DNA from: Echinometra lucunter
Lineage: Eukaryota > Echinodermata > Echinoidea > Camarodonta > Echinometridae
Direction: 5' to 3'
Assembly (NCBI GenBank): GCA_029962745.1
Contig: CM057152.1
Span: forward strand, 26,348,507-26,412,506
DNA: 64,000 nt
Shown here: piece after piece, positions 62,201-64,000 of the stretch
Layout of the letters: each line of letters starts with the position of its first letter
Numbering within the stretch: the stretch's first letter is position 1
Notes under the pieces: model-generated
Seen by the model: only the letters and a program-made list of their open reading frames with translations
Databases searched by the model: none
What the model was told of the DNA's origin: nothing
Made by a program: the position numbers and the translations under genes

Positions 62201-63588
62201 CCTCCGTTTGCTTGTGTTATTCTTGAAGACTGCCTAACCTGATCACAATCATTTTTCAATTTCAAGACACAAAAATGATTTGATGTTATAGCATTTTCTA
62301 CAAAGACTTTACTTAATGAAAGGAGCAAAAGTGAAGCCTTATTTTCCTTCTCAAAATAAATCCTGAGATTGGGGGAGCACCTTATATATGGCATTTTACG
62401 GTAACTGACAAATTAAATTTCATAAACTTTACTTTGTACTCATATGTTCATTGTAGGTACAATTTTATGATGATTTTCCAAGACAAGGTTACTCACATAA
62501 TCTGCTGCTTTGGTGCCCAAGTAGAAGTTTGCCATGATGGATATAGCCTCCACTGAAGTCAGGAACTGAGCCTGTATTAGCAAAGATGGAGAAGAGACAG
62601 GGAGAGAGAGAGAGAGAGAGAGGCAGAGAGAGAGAGAGAGAGAGAGTATGTGAGAGAGGGGAGGGGGGGGGGTTCAACCTGCATTTCACAACTTCAGCGA
62701 GTATAAACTTCAAAACAAATTGGAACAAGCGATAAGTTCCTATTCCTTAAATGTAATCTCAGATTTATATATGCAGTGTATGCATGTGTCATATGAGATT
62801 TCTGAAACTCACTTTTAAAAAATGTAATAATTACTGAAAGACCAAGGCCTTTGTGGGTTTTTCACAAGAAAACACATAATTTGATAAAAAGAATTAAATC
62901 AAGGGGTATCAAAGTGTAATGGGAGTTCACCTCATCTTCACCGATCTTAGCAAAGTCATAGAGAACAGAGAAGTACTCAGTCAAGTGCTTGCACTGTGGT
63001 CGTACTCCAACTGAGATCTGAGTACGAAAATACAAAATAATAGTAAAAAATAACATAGGTAAAATACAGAATACATCAAAATCTTGATAATGCCTTTTCT
63101 TATAACTTACAAGTAAAACCATTACCCTAGTTACAGCATTCAATGCTAGTAAGTACTGACACAATGTTGGCAACATTCCCATCATCACTGTATGGTTGAA
63201 GTTTAGTTTTTCTTCACTGAAATAAAAAGCAAATAAAACATACATGTAATTCATAGTTTGGATGAACTGCAAGAATTGAATTTGCATTCCTGTTTGTGCA
63301 ATCCCCATCATATCTTTACAGAGCAGATTTCAAGTATTACTGCATTTTCCTTTGTGTGTGTGTCTGGGGGGTTTTTTGTTGATTTTTTTTGGGTTATTTT
63401 CACAACTTATCTGATTAATTTCTGAGACACTTGTGATTACTTTACTTTGCTTTGAATATGTATAACAGCTGAATGAATTGATTATGAATGTGGATTAACT
63501 TACCACTAGTAGGAGTTTCTTGATGAATCTTGTTACACATGACACATTACCAATCTCGTCTGGTTGAATATCATGCTCGTCATGATTG
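28778..63588 (-). CDS. USP34: USP34 orthologue, 3' part of gene (28 coding exons in window)
   Basis: This is the C-terminal third of ubiquitin-specific protease 34, a very large deubiquitinase; the vertebrate protein is about 3,500 residues and has been linked to Wnt/Axin signalling. Twenty-eight minus-strand exons were rebuilt from AG acceptors and GT donors (one GC) with continuous phase: 3631 bases, giving about 1209 residues plus stop. Peptides in order match recalled vertebrate USP34, for example EEKLNFNHTVMMG, LAHHWVLHHIDRWVE, IMLPAYYGLLRLCC, CWTTLI, HMMYHEATACHV, LLDERTFLNN and QQLNPALVPSL. The part seen is mostly helical and HEAT-like, with one acidic patch and a Ser/Lys-rich low-complexity tail. 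The USP catalytic domain should lie upstream of 64000. Introns are loaded with transposons, but no exon shows a stop or frameshift. Orthology is strong; individual exon ends are manual predictions. Confidence 0.93.
29221..29602. repeat. tandem duplication across the last exon's acceptor
   Basis: Copy 1 (29221 to about 29400) and copy 2 (29420 to about 29602) are offset by 199 bp and nearly identical. Each includes about 65 bp of last-exon sequence, the acceptor tttatag and ~115 bp of intron. Confidence 0.9.
30187..30571 (-). CDS. USP34: USP34 exon 27, low-complexity tail
   Basis: 385 bp, acceptor ctacag, donor G|gtatgt. It opens DLRALLQMFSVVLPQQLNPA LVPSLKHILEVCRR, aligned with vertebrate PKQLNPALIPTL. 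It then becomes a Ser/Glu/Lys-rich disordered stretch with KKHRTSSSTSS and KGKKDGKKEG. Confidence 0.95.
30820..30846. repeat. C27 homopolymer in USP34 intron
   Basis: Twenty-seven consecutive C (G on the transcribed sense strand) about 250 bp upstream of exon 27's acceptor. Confidence 0.9.
30995..31129 (-). CDS. USP34: USP34 exon 26
   Basis: 135 bp, 45 codons, phase 0, donor GGG|gtaaga. It reads VYQDILCNNWDTVVKTICNN, then HQLAIAAYKLNG. The tail LNG joins DLRALL of the next exon, as in vertebrates. Confidence 0.92.
31651..32310. mobile_element. fold-back element in USP34 intron
   Basis: Ends AGCAATGGAAATACC and GGTATTTCCATTGCT are perfect inverted repeats. The arms continue with GTCGACTCAAGGTCTGGCCA-type sequence over ~130 bp. 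The 660-bp element also holds an internal direct repeat (CTTCCATTTGAGWAT). Confidence 0.85.
32634..32732 (-). CDS. USP34: USP34 exon 25
   Basis: 99 bp, 33 codons, acceptor gaatag, donor AAT|gtacat (weak). It reads GNERDSIQLLCSLQSFHDYV ESVLLDERTFLNN, matching vertebrate LMDERTFLNNN. Plus-strand open frames here are shadows. Confidence 0.88.
33265..33360. repeat. degenerate ATG/ATC microsatellite
   Basis: Imperfect CATCAT/GATGAT run within an intron, 48 bp from exon 24. Confidence 0.75.
33409..33488 (-). CDS. USP34: USP34 exon 24
   Basis: 80 bp, acceptor tttcag, donor CAG|gtaaaa. Two bases complete Ser, then VLVAYEGIPLQLDWFAKYW KTIYHTQ, matching vertebrate LSVLVAYEGLPLHL. Confidence 0.92.
34160..34690. 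mobile_element. tandem-core (pearl-like) element
   Basis: Three or so ~120-bp diverged units (TTTGACCTACATATGTGAC, ACATTGAGGTCCCTGTAAGG) end in a CACGGACGGACACCG microsatellite and CCACCTCAGTGGCTCAAACA, which can form a hairpin. Left boundary uncertain. Same family as 10715-11232. Confidence 0.55.
34733..36253. mobile_element. tandem-core (pearl-like) element with DR1 motifs
   Basis: It starts TGCGTCTCGCCCACC and ends GTGGGCGAGACAAAAAA. Between them are about eight ~150-190-bp units sharing GAGAGTCTTGCAGGTAAACT and CCCAAGTTTGGTTGCCATTG. A GACAGACAGACAGAC microsatellite sits near the right end. Perfect TGACCTTTGACCT occurs at 35158, 35657, 35848 and 36040. Layout resembles non-autonomous Helitron-type pearl elements; this is resemblance, not proof. 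Confidence 0.65.
36357..36480 (-). CDS. USP34: USP34 exon 23
   Basis: 124 bp, acceptor taatag, donor A|gtaagt. It reads GADPEYDKTLLDFFGPYHSL VEALCYAAMHNKMLTEEIIG L. The DIRS terminus begins about 20 bp upstream of its acceptor. Confidence 0.92.
36566..36608. repeat. DIRS inverted terminal repeat, left copy
   Basis: 43 bp, perfect reverse complement of 41296-41338, containing CCCGTTACTGCGCATGCGTC. It lies 65 bp inside the left end. Confidence 0.93.
36689..36802. repeat. DIRS internal complementary region
   Basis: 36689-36763 is an exact reverse complement of the left end 36501-36575, and 36762-36802 of the right end 41321-41361. In DIRS models this region templates closure of a circular DNA intermediate. 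Confidence 0.93.
36893..37870 (-). CDS. DIRS tyrosine recombinase
   Basis: 325 residues. In DIRS elements this enzyme integrates a circular cDNA, replacing a DDE integrase. The catalytic set is visible: Arg at about 162 in SAQRVQTLHL, H272-x-x-R275 in KAHSTRAAS, Trp298 in the position often held by a second His (QAGWSN), and Tyr308 in KTFYDKP. The N-terminal part, with KSTKKQYAIYMKKWKSFC, fits a core-binding domain. Its start overlaps the RT frame by 40 bases, so coupled or frameshifted translation is possible. No internal stop. Confidence 0.93.
   Translation of the reverse strand: MQVITKPFENKGLKPGTVKIIISSWRKSTKKQYAIYMKKWKSFCETLSSDHLNADVTVVLDFLSKLYYKDNAGYNVLNCARSALSSFLNLLDTPYSVGTHPLIKRFMRGVFHLRPPTARYKEIWDVSHVLNYLRSLSPASSLTLKMLTLKLCMIIALTSAQRVQTLHLMKLDKMSLSNSAVSFHFEELFKQSKPGNLDTSVTLEAYPQDKRLCVVRYLKYYLKLTRPIRKNKQRLFISFKKPHKRVSAQTISRWLKYVLSSAGIDTVKYKAHSTRAASTSAAKNNDLPVSAILSQAGWSNERTFKTFYDKPVVTGRTFSQAILSQ
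37831..39762 (-). CDS. DIRS reverse transcriptase, RNase H, methyltransferase-like domain
   Basis: 643 residues. RT motifs: LRLILDLSDLNKYL, SVDLQDAYYSVPIH, ALPNGLCSAPRLFTK and the catalytic YLDDLL at about 208-213. RNase H starts at RTDASGIGWG (about 373), with NYLETRAALLGLKSL and LVRVDNVTAVSYINS. The C-terminal part, with KIDLFASRLNKQL (about 528), YAFPPF (about 556-561) and VVPNWPTQAWFP, is the segment called a DAM-like methyltransferase in DIRS elements; activity cannot be judged here. The start lies 28 bases after the gag stop. Confidence 0.94.
   Translation of the reverse strand: MLTLDLPLGPLLEADWKKFHENWREITSDPSILNAAQGYKIEFAKPPPSRSYPPFTFKCSGEEEKALSNEIQKLQEKDVIEPCQSEKGEYVSNIFSRPKKNGGLRLILDLSDLNKYLPYQHFKMENIYTAVQLITQNSFLSSVDLQDAYYSVPIHKDHRKYLKFLWQGQFWRFKALPNGLCSAPRLFTKLLKPLLADLRKQGHVVVSYLDDLLIIADSKQDNEKALEAVVESFSKLGFLINPEKSVFTPVTEITFLGFVLNTEKMIMTLPEEKAQDIITLCFELLHTPNPSIRHVAKVIGKIVAALPATRYGPLFYRALENDKIVSLKMNRGHFDRKMTLSPEAKKELWWWIDNVQLTFSPLRRSTPQHEIRTDASGIGWGATDLKSNTGGRWNSIKLLYAQNNRINYLETRAALLGLKSLCSELCDTHILVRVDNVTAVSYINSMGGTKSNECNKAARELWMWCRERDIWVTAAYLPGKLNTQADKMSRSFNDRTEWMLNRDKFLQIVHHFGLPKIDLFASRLNKQLENYVSWLPDPEAVAVDAFTLNWKGLDFYAFPPFCLVAKCLQKINQDNASGILVVPNWPTQAWFPLFKKMIIGKPMFLSRSESLLTQPITNEPHPLHSRIDLVCCRLSPNPLKIKA
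39790..40368 (-). CDS. DIRS Gag-like protein, 3' part
   Basis: 192 codons continuing the gag reading. It has a helical block with SQQDALALLCNANFEINCMR, the LFGNLSKQVREL motif typical of DIRS-group Gag, and a basic tail (HNYHPYSRGSGRGAHSQY, PQRKQKLPAQ). The frame is in fact open further upstream to about 40490, where it meets the 5' part across an A6 run. The first ATG at 40368 is probably not the true start. Confidence 0.8.
   Translation of the reverse strand: MRLQKIQKSLTRGLNAFVHTLSSTDITESQQDALALLCNANFEINCMRKELIKPAMNPRFRHLCKPTTPVTDLLFGNLSKQVRELNEEQKVTAGVIKGPNRKPQSSHQHNYHPYSRGSGRGAHSQYAKAGWKRSAAPATATRPPPDSEDLHFLDQRPRWKDRQSPPHDNPQRKQKLPAQVPRAHHKQGHRTK
40475..41128 (-). CDS. DIRS Gag-like protein, 5' part
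   Basis: ATG at 41128 (MEKSSLKSANDKTT). The open frame extends further upstream into terminal-repeat sequence, but this ATG opens a typical low-complexity N terminus. It has a Lys/Gln/Ser-rich region, a predicted short coiled coil (VLTRMNKLEDMMSKVLQAL) and an acidic region. It ends YLLSHQLEQKIPY just after an A6 run (plus-strand T6, 40486-40491). One base fewer there would join it to the 3' part. Confidence 0.78.
   Translation of the reverse strand: MEKSSLKSANDKTTTSGTLTASQAATGGGQTASQPATPAGERSGKSTKPKQARSNGSVNKAKQQSANTTDSPEVLTRMNKLEDMMSKVLQALPPPVDDSHVGVRPNIRANRHGRESASKSSSSQPRVDVAPMGPTGIGAQPDLPILYDSPDLSPDELESGQIDVDHDRGAGLADETFVPPIAAKFALSTDIGEPVDDGIAESTTYLLSHQLEQKIPY
41296..41338. repeat. DIRS inverted terminal repeat, right copy
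   Basis: 43 bp, partner of 36566-36608, 23 bp inside the right end. Confidence 0.93.
41819..41943 (-). CDS. USP34: USP34 exon 22
   Basis: 125 bp. Two bases complete Val, then VSSGPYFPRRMPKPLLNKTT LRAPRPELQMFLHPSQLETS H. Donor CAT|gtaaaa, phase 0. The DIRS element occupies the intron that follows. Confidence 0.92.
42008..42224. mobile_element. fold-back element in USP34 intron
   Basis: Ends TAGGGAGTTTTCGCAACC and TGGTTGTGAAAACTCCCTA are inverted, with GGTGAGCGTG/GCATGCGC pairing further in. 217 bp. Confidence 0.8.
42512..42619 (-). CDS. USP34: USP34 exon 21
   Basis: 108 bp, acceptor tttcag, donor G|gtgagt. It reads VLQSMVTLYPHDFIQRVVPM then MHHAHRQFQQQSNIS, aligned with vertebrate SPHDFLHTLVPFL. 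Confidence 0.92.
42826..42933 (-). CDS. USP34: USP34 exon 20
   Basis: 108 bp, acceptor ttccag, donor G|gtatgt. It reads DVKQSLLHFPERMDFAHKLL TLLNSYTPDNVRTECV, matching vertebrate EFAHKLLTLLNSYSP. Confidence 0.94.
43580..44457 (+). mobile_element. tandem-core (pearl-like) element with DR1 motifs
   Basis: Ends TTTATGCCTCC and GGAGGCATAAA are inverted. About five ~155-bp units share CATATGCATACATGAGCCAAG and CAAATGGTTGTTGAGTTAT. A (GGAC)5 microsatellite follows at about 44385-44404, then a short right flank with hairpin CCACCTACGGTGG. This order matches the pearl layout closely. Perfect TGACCTTTGACCT occurs at 43802, 43952, 43959, 44110 and 44260. Confidence 0.72.
44544..44670 (-). CDS. USP34: USP34 exon 19
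   Basis: 127 bp, acceptor gatcag. It reads AFFTLHMMYHEATACHVACE LVELLSTTNAVLRVAIQQQ DLK plus one base. A tandem-core element starts 86 bp into the following intron. Confidence 0.94.
44904..44982. repeat. 79-bp palindromic-end repeat, copy 1
   Basis: Ends TTAACCAGTTGACTAC and GTAGCCAATGGGTTAA are inverted. A second copy of the same length lies at 51920-51998. Confidence 0.7.
45375..45800. repeat. ~170-bp tandem repeat
   Basis: Three units repeat CCAATGTGTGTGCTAAATTT, CATGAGCATTGCTCGAAAAATGAG-type words and TTACCATGGCAA. Followed by ACGGACCAACCAACTGCCCG, a degenerate microsatellite. Likely another tandem-core element. Confidence 0.65.
46108..46186 (-). CDS. USP34: USP34 exon 18
   Basis: 79 bp. 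T completes Ser, then AFRLLIENDEDRSVVLSKQG LSRLAD. Donor GAT|gtaagt, phase 0. It matches vertebrate SAFRILLESDEDRLLVV. Confidence 0.94.
46548..46702 (-). CDS. USP34: USP34 exon 17
   Basis: 155 bp, acceptor ttccag. It reads VVEELFRMMKLFVTRRSDID, an EEEE patch, then KKITLLCYLECLERSSCWTT LI and two bases of Ser. Confidence 0.95.
46830..47372. repeat. tandem-core element, related to 43580-44457
   Basis: Three diverged ~150-bp units share CCCAAAATCTAATCAGATC, CCAAGTTTGAAC and GACCTCTGTGAC. The right end is GGAGGCATAAAAAA, as in the larger element. It stops about 65 bp from exon 16's donor. Confidence 0.6.
47437..47614 (-). CDS. USP34: USP34 exon 16
   Basis: 178 bp. One base completes Leu, then ADHDDQEVVVFNRIMLPAYY, GLLRLCCHQSPQFARML and QWAFKYLTPHANQYPM. 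Donor ATG|gtatgt. It is the clearest single orthology signal in the window. Confidence 0.96.
47615..48652. other. USP34 intron, no element recognised
   Basis: AT-rich intron sequence between exons 15 and 16 with no supported feature. Confidence 0.5.
48653..48759 (-). CDS. USP34: USP34 exon 15
   Basis: 107 bp, acceptor ccaaag, donor CT|gtaagt. It reads ALLQFWYNACVDYPENVELI then ITNPVVMKHIPYNYI. A fold-back element begins about 50 bp upstream in the preceding intron. Confidence 0.93.
48811..49434. mobile_element. fold-back element in USP34 intron
   Basis: Left arm from AAAGACTAAGTCAACAGCAAG and right arm ending CTTGTTGTGGACTTGGCCTTT are inverted over ~200 bp each, with mismatches and a T22-G14 insertion (49339-49376) in the right arm. 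Confidence 0.8.
49773..49856 (-). CDS. USP34: USP34 exon 14
   Basis: 84 bp, 28 codons, phase 0. It reads FSAHFMDLWNLYQPKLSEPP then ISCNHNKQ, with donor CAG|gtaaag. It matches vertebrate STYFMDLWNLFQPKLSEP. Confidence 0.93.
49857..51337. other. USP34 intron, no element recognised
   Basis: No repeat or coding signal was supported. The plus-strand frame at 51034-51255 shows no family features. Confidence 0.5.
51338..51423 (-). CDS. USP34: USP34 exon 13
   Basis: 86 bp between tttacag and gtaaga. Two bases complete Asp, then VTAHGTSKLVAYFAVLNHCL ISRAEKRM, matching vertebrate HGTTKLVPYFSFMTYCLIS. It restores phase between exons 12 and 14. The plus-strand open frame over it is a shadow. Confidence 0.9.
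51920..51998. repeat. 79-bp palindromic-end repeat, copy 2
   Basis: Ends TTAACCCGTTGACTCC and AGTAGCCAATGGGTTAA; same length and ends as 44904-44982. Nested in the TIR element. Confidence 0.7.
52451..53206 (+). pseudogene. LINE ORF1 with one nonsense codon
   Basis: ATG at 52451; the frame runs to TAA at 53204-53206 (251 codons) with one internal TAA at 52967-52969. A heptad-rich coiled coil spans about residues 25-105 (KNEERIDKQEGEIHDLRVNL), then an RRM-like start (YSRRNNVRVFGVPE) and RPILVKL. After the stop, the same frame continues with a basic helix (LLKNRRKLKNSGFSI) and WSADGKAIAALKT, as in L1-like ORF1 C-terminal domains. It is an RNA-binding chaperone in the family. Confidence 0.85.
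53631..56579 (+). pseudogene. LINE ORF2 (endonuclease and reverse transcriptase), disrupted
   Basis: ATG at 53631. Endonuclease: LHVNSRSLFKN, ISETWF, GDFNTN and DLSDHMPIF. RT: NYRPIALLPIFSKILEKIM, FLDLSKAFDTIDH, GVPQGSVLGPLLFL and the catalytic YADDT at 55741-55755. The C-terminal part resumes at 56289 (FMYKYQSLH, YNTRQRHLIHQPFARIN). Lesions: a one-base shift in an A9 run near 54702-54710, an in-frame TAG at 54940-54942, and a one-base loss near 56268-56275. Each would truncate the protein. Confidence 0.9.
57389..57470 (-). CDS. USP34: USP34 exon 12
   Basis: 82 bp, acceptor tttcag, donor G|gtaagt. It reads LAPESLIVLHQIYSLLLSLL PRAKHYV plus one base. The next intron is about 6 kb and holds the LINE and its host TIR element. 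Confidence 0.9.
57471..58069. other. USP34 intron, no element recognised
   Basis: AT-rich intron between exons 11 and 12 with no supported feature. Confidence 0.5.
58070..58167 (-). CDS. USP34: USP34 exon 11
   Basis: 98 bp. Two bases complete Ala, then AAFLLISLVPDPHFRQSFRS ARSLHSPQREIR. Donor AGA|gtaagt; ends in phase 0. Confidence 0.9.
58408..58552 (-). CDS. USP34: USP34 exon 10
   Basis: 145 bp, ending after one base of the next codon. It reads ISEYNPQQVLDWLAAQVPRN, then KLAHHWVLHHIDRWVEMFL. This is among the best-conserved stretches of the protein. Confidence 0.93.
58710..58808 (-). CDS. USP34: USP34 exon 9
   Basis: 99 bp, 33 codons, phase 0, acceptor cttacag, donor GAT|gtaagt. It reads AGIPFFKMLSLLVEPVPPG then IILQRIWD. 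Confidence 0.9.
59281..59325 (-). CDS. USP34: USP34 exon 8 with GC donor
   Basis: 45 bp, 15 codons, IISMIFNAISKLSPE. The only in-phase donor with a good consensus is GAG|gcaagt, a GC-type 5' splice site. The next exon opens AGIPFF, parallel to vertebrate TPEAANPFF. Confidence 0.82.
59637..59741 (-). CDS. USP34: USP34 exon 7
   Basis: 105 bp, 35 codons, phase 0, acceptor ctgtag, donor CAG|gtatgt. It begins GFPFLFQQIRDNIN and continues NLIFRLTRFQPKLAEQ, close to the vertebrate block GFPFLFQHIRD. Confidence 0.92.
59785..59965. repeat. degenerate telomere-like repeats in intron
   Basis: CTAACACTAACACTAACGCTAGCCCTAAC and later CCCTAGCCATAACCCTGACC are variants of CTAACC/CCCTAA, broken by a C13 run. 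Likely an interstitial microsatellite. Confidence 0.5.
59966..61157. other. USP34 intron, no element recognised
   Basis: Only homopolymer runs (for example C9 near 60140) and compositional open frames were seen. Confidence 0.5.
61158..61328. mobile_element. fold-back element beside exon 6 donor
   Basis: GGGGGGTGTTTCATAAAGCT at the left is mirrored by AGCTTTATGAAACACCCCCC at the right. The ~73-bp arms are nearly perfect, and a ~24-bp loop lies between. It ends 12 bp from the exon-intron boundary at 61341. Confidence 0.88.
61341..61535 (-). CDS. USP34: USP34 exon 6, acidic segment
   Basis: 195 bp, 65 codons, phase 0. It encodes VEVISDDENDDEDDDDDVIS, then a conserved helical part with EKMISLIAYLVE and SHNDYAVLVGGK. 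The donor at 61339-61340 lies 12 bp from the end of a fold-back element. Confidence 0.92.
61536..62496. other. USP34 intron with a partial fold-back copy
   Basis: 61880-61927 (GTAACTTTACGAACAGCTTT, then ATGAAACACCCCCC) matches the right half of the 61158-61328 element. Otherwise no feature. Confidence 0.6.
62497..62571 (-). CDS. USP34: USP34 exon 5
   Basis: 75 bp, 25 codons, phase 0, acceptor aatacag, donor TAT|gtgagt. It reads AQFLTSVEAISIMANFYLGT then KAADY. It leads directly into the acidic segment of the next exon, as in vertebrate USP34. Confidence 0.88.
62600..62672. repeat. GA microsatellite with G run
   Basis: GAGAGA repeats then GGGGAGGGGGGGGGG, upstream of exon 5's acceptor; on the sense strand it is a CT-rich tract. 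Confidence 0.85.
62931..63017 (-). CDS. USP34: USP34 exon 4
   Basis: 87 bp, 29 codons, phase 0 at both ends, donor GAG|gtgaac. It reads ISVGVRPQCKHLTEYFSVLY...GEDE. The block PQCKHLTEYF is typical of the family. Confidence 0.88.
63111..63216 (-). CDS. USP34: USP34 exon 3
   Basis: 106 bp, acceptor tttcag, donor CTT|gtaagt. It reads EEKLNFNHTVMMGMLPTLCQ...AVTRVMVLL. The first T completes an Ile codon from the microexon, and it ends in phase 0. Confidence 0.88.
63244..63266 (-). CDS. USP34: USP34 exon 2, 23-nt microexon
   Basis: A 23-bp exon between ttcttgcag and gtatgt, reading FIQTMNY plus two bases of Ile. It was inferred because the flanking exons do not join in phase without it. With it, the frame continues into EEKLNFNH. 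A longer version using the upstream acceptor near 63313 breaks the frame. Confidence 0.7.
63504..63588 (-). CDS. USP34: USP34 exon 1 of window
   Basis: 85 bp, acceptor ctttag, donor GTG|gtaagt. The first base completes a split codon; then 28 codons read NHDEHDIQPDEIGNV...RFIKKLLLV. The other two frames contain stops. It ends in phase 0. Earlier exons are outside the window or unrecognised. Confidence 0.8.
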
Positions 63589-64000
63589 CTAAAGTTCGTA
63601 AAAAGAAAAATTTTTATTAGGGGTTGAAATCAGTGACATGACTTGATGACAACTGAAAAATGCAATAATCATATACTTTTCATGTATTGTACATGTAATA
63701 CTGTTTCATAGTCATACATTTCTCTCAGACTTATTCTGCAGGTACAGACTGTATTTATCACTGTGATAAAATTGAATGGTTATGGTAAAAACAGCTTAGC
63801 ACAAGTGAGTAGCAAGTTAAGAAAATATTACTCAGTGTTGGACACAGTAAGGTATGCACAAAATACTTTATGATGTGTAAAAACTTCACATAGATAGTCT
63901 CCCTTCAGTCTGCAGTCTTTATTTAACAAACACTGTTTCCATTCACCTGAGTTCCATGTTTCATTTTGTACTTATCTGATGCTTTTTATGATTGATCTTT
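63589..64000. other. USP34 intron, window edge
   Basis: No further exon was confidently recognised. The gene continues beyond the window. Confidence 0.5.

Noticed and set aside
62489..62728. 79-codon frame with Ser/Leu runs as an extended exon
   Set aside because: Only 62497-62571 is the exon; the rest reads through a GA microsatellite and lacks conservation.
63244..63313. Longer version of USP34 microexon starting at the aag near 63313
   Set aside because: Its 70-bp length breaks the reading frame on both sides.

Overview
The window is from an animal nuclear genome: AT-rich, low coding density, spliced genes and many transposable elements. The transposon mix is a Ty3/gypsy-type LTR element, a structurally complete DIRS element, a CR1/L2-like LINE, tandem-core elements resembling Helitron-related 'pearl' elements, and many fold-back elements. 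With a clear but diverged USP34 orthologue, this suggests a marine invertebrate, perhaps an echinoderm. The species cannot be fixed from sequence alone.

The one host gene I can support is USP34 (giant ubiquitin-specific protease) on the minus strand. Its 3' half fills about 28.8-63.6 kb. I rebuilt 28 consecutive coding exons by hand from splice sites, reading phase and order of matching to recalled vertebrate USP34. They total 3631 coding bases (about 1209 residues plus stop) and every junction keeps phase. They include a 23-nt microexon and one likely GC-AG intron. The catalytic USP domain lies upstream, outside the window. The last exon ends in a stop at 28778-28780, with a candidate polyadenylation signal about 0.6-0.7 kb further on.

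Layout. 1-1.0 kb: nothing recognised. 1.0-3.85 kb: a diverged ~390-bp tandem array rich in ATGCAAAT octamers, carrying a retroposon-like insert and a fold-back element. 3.85-5.76 kb: decayed gag-like coding sequence. 6-11.4 kb: fold-back and TIR elements and a tandem-core element. 11.5-18.3 kb: a young LTR retrotransposon with matching 228-bp LTRs and a 5-bp target duplication. 18.3-28.5 kb: intergenic, with several large inverted-repeat elements. 28.8-63.6 kb: USP34, whose introns hold tandem-core elements with perfect DR1 (TGACCTTTGACCT) motifs, a 4.86-kb DIRS element on the gene's own strand, and a decayed LINE on the opposite strand inside an older TIR element.

The host gene looks intact despite the insertions. 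One fold-back element ends only 12 bp from a 5' splice site, and the final intron carries a tandem copy of the last exon's acceptor region. The most structured mobile system is the DIRS element: gag-like, RT/RNase H/methyltransferase-like and tyrosine-recombinase genes, with a 43-bp inverted repeat and an internal region complementary to both outer ends. No prokaryotic-type system, CRISPR array, rRNA or tRNA gene was seen.
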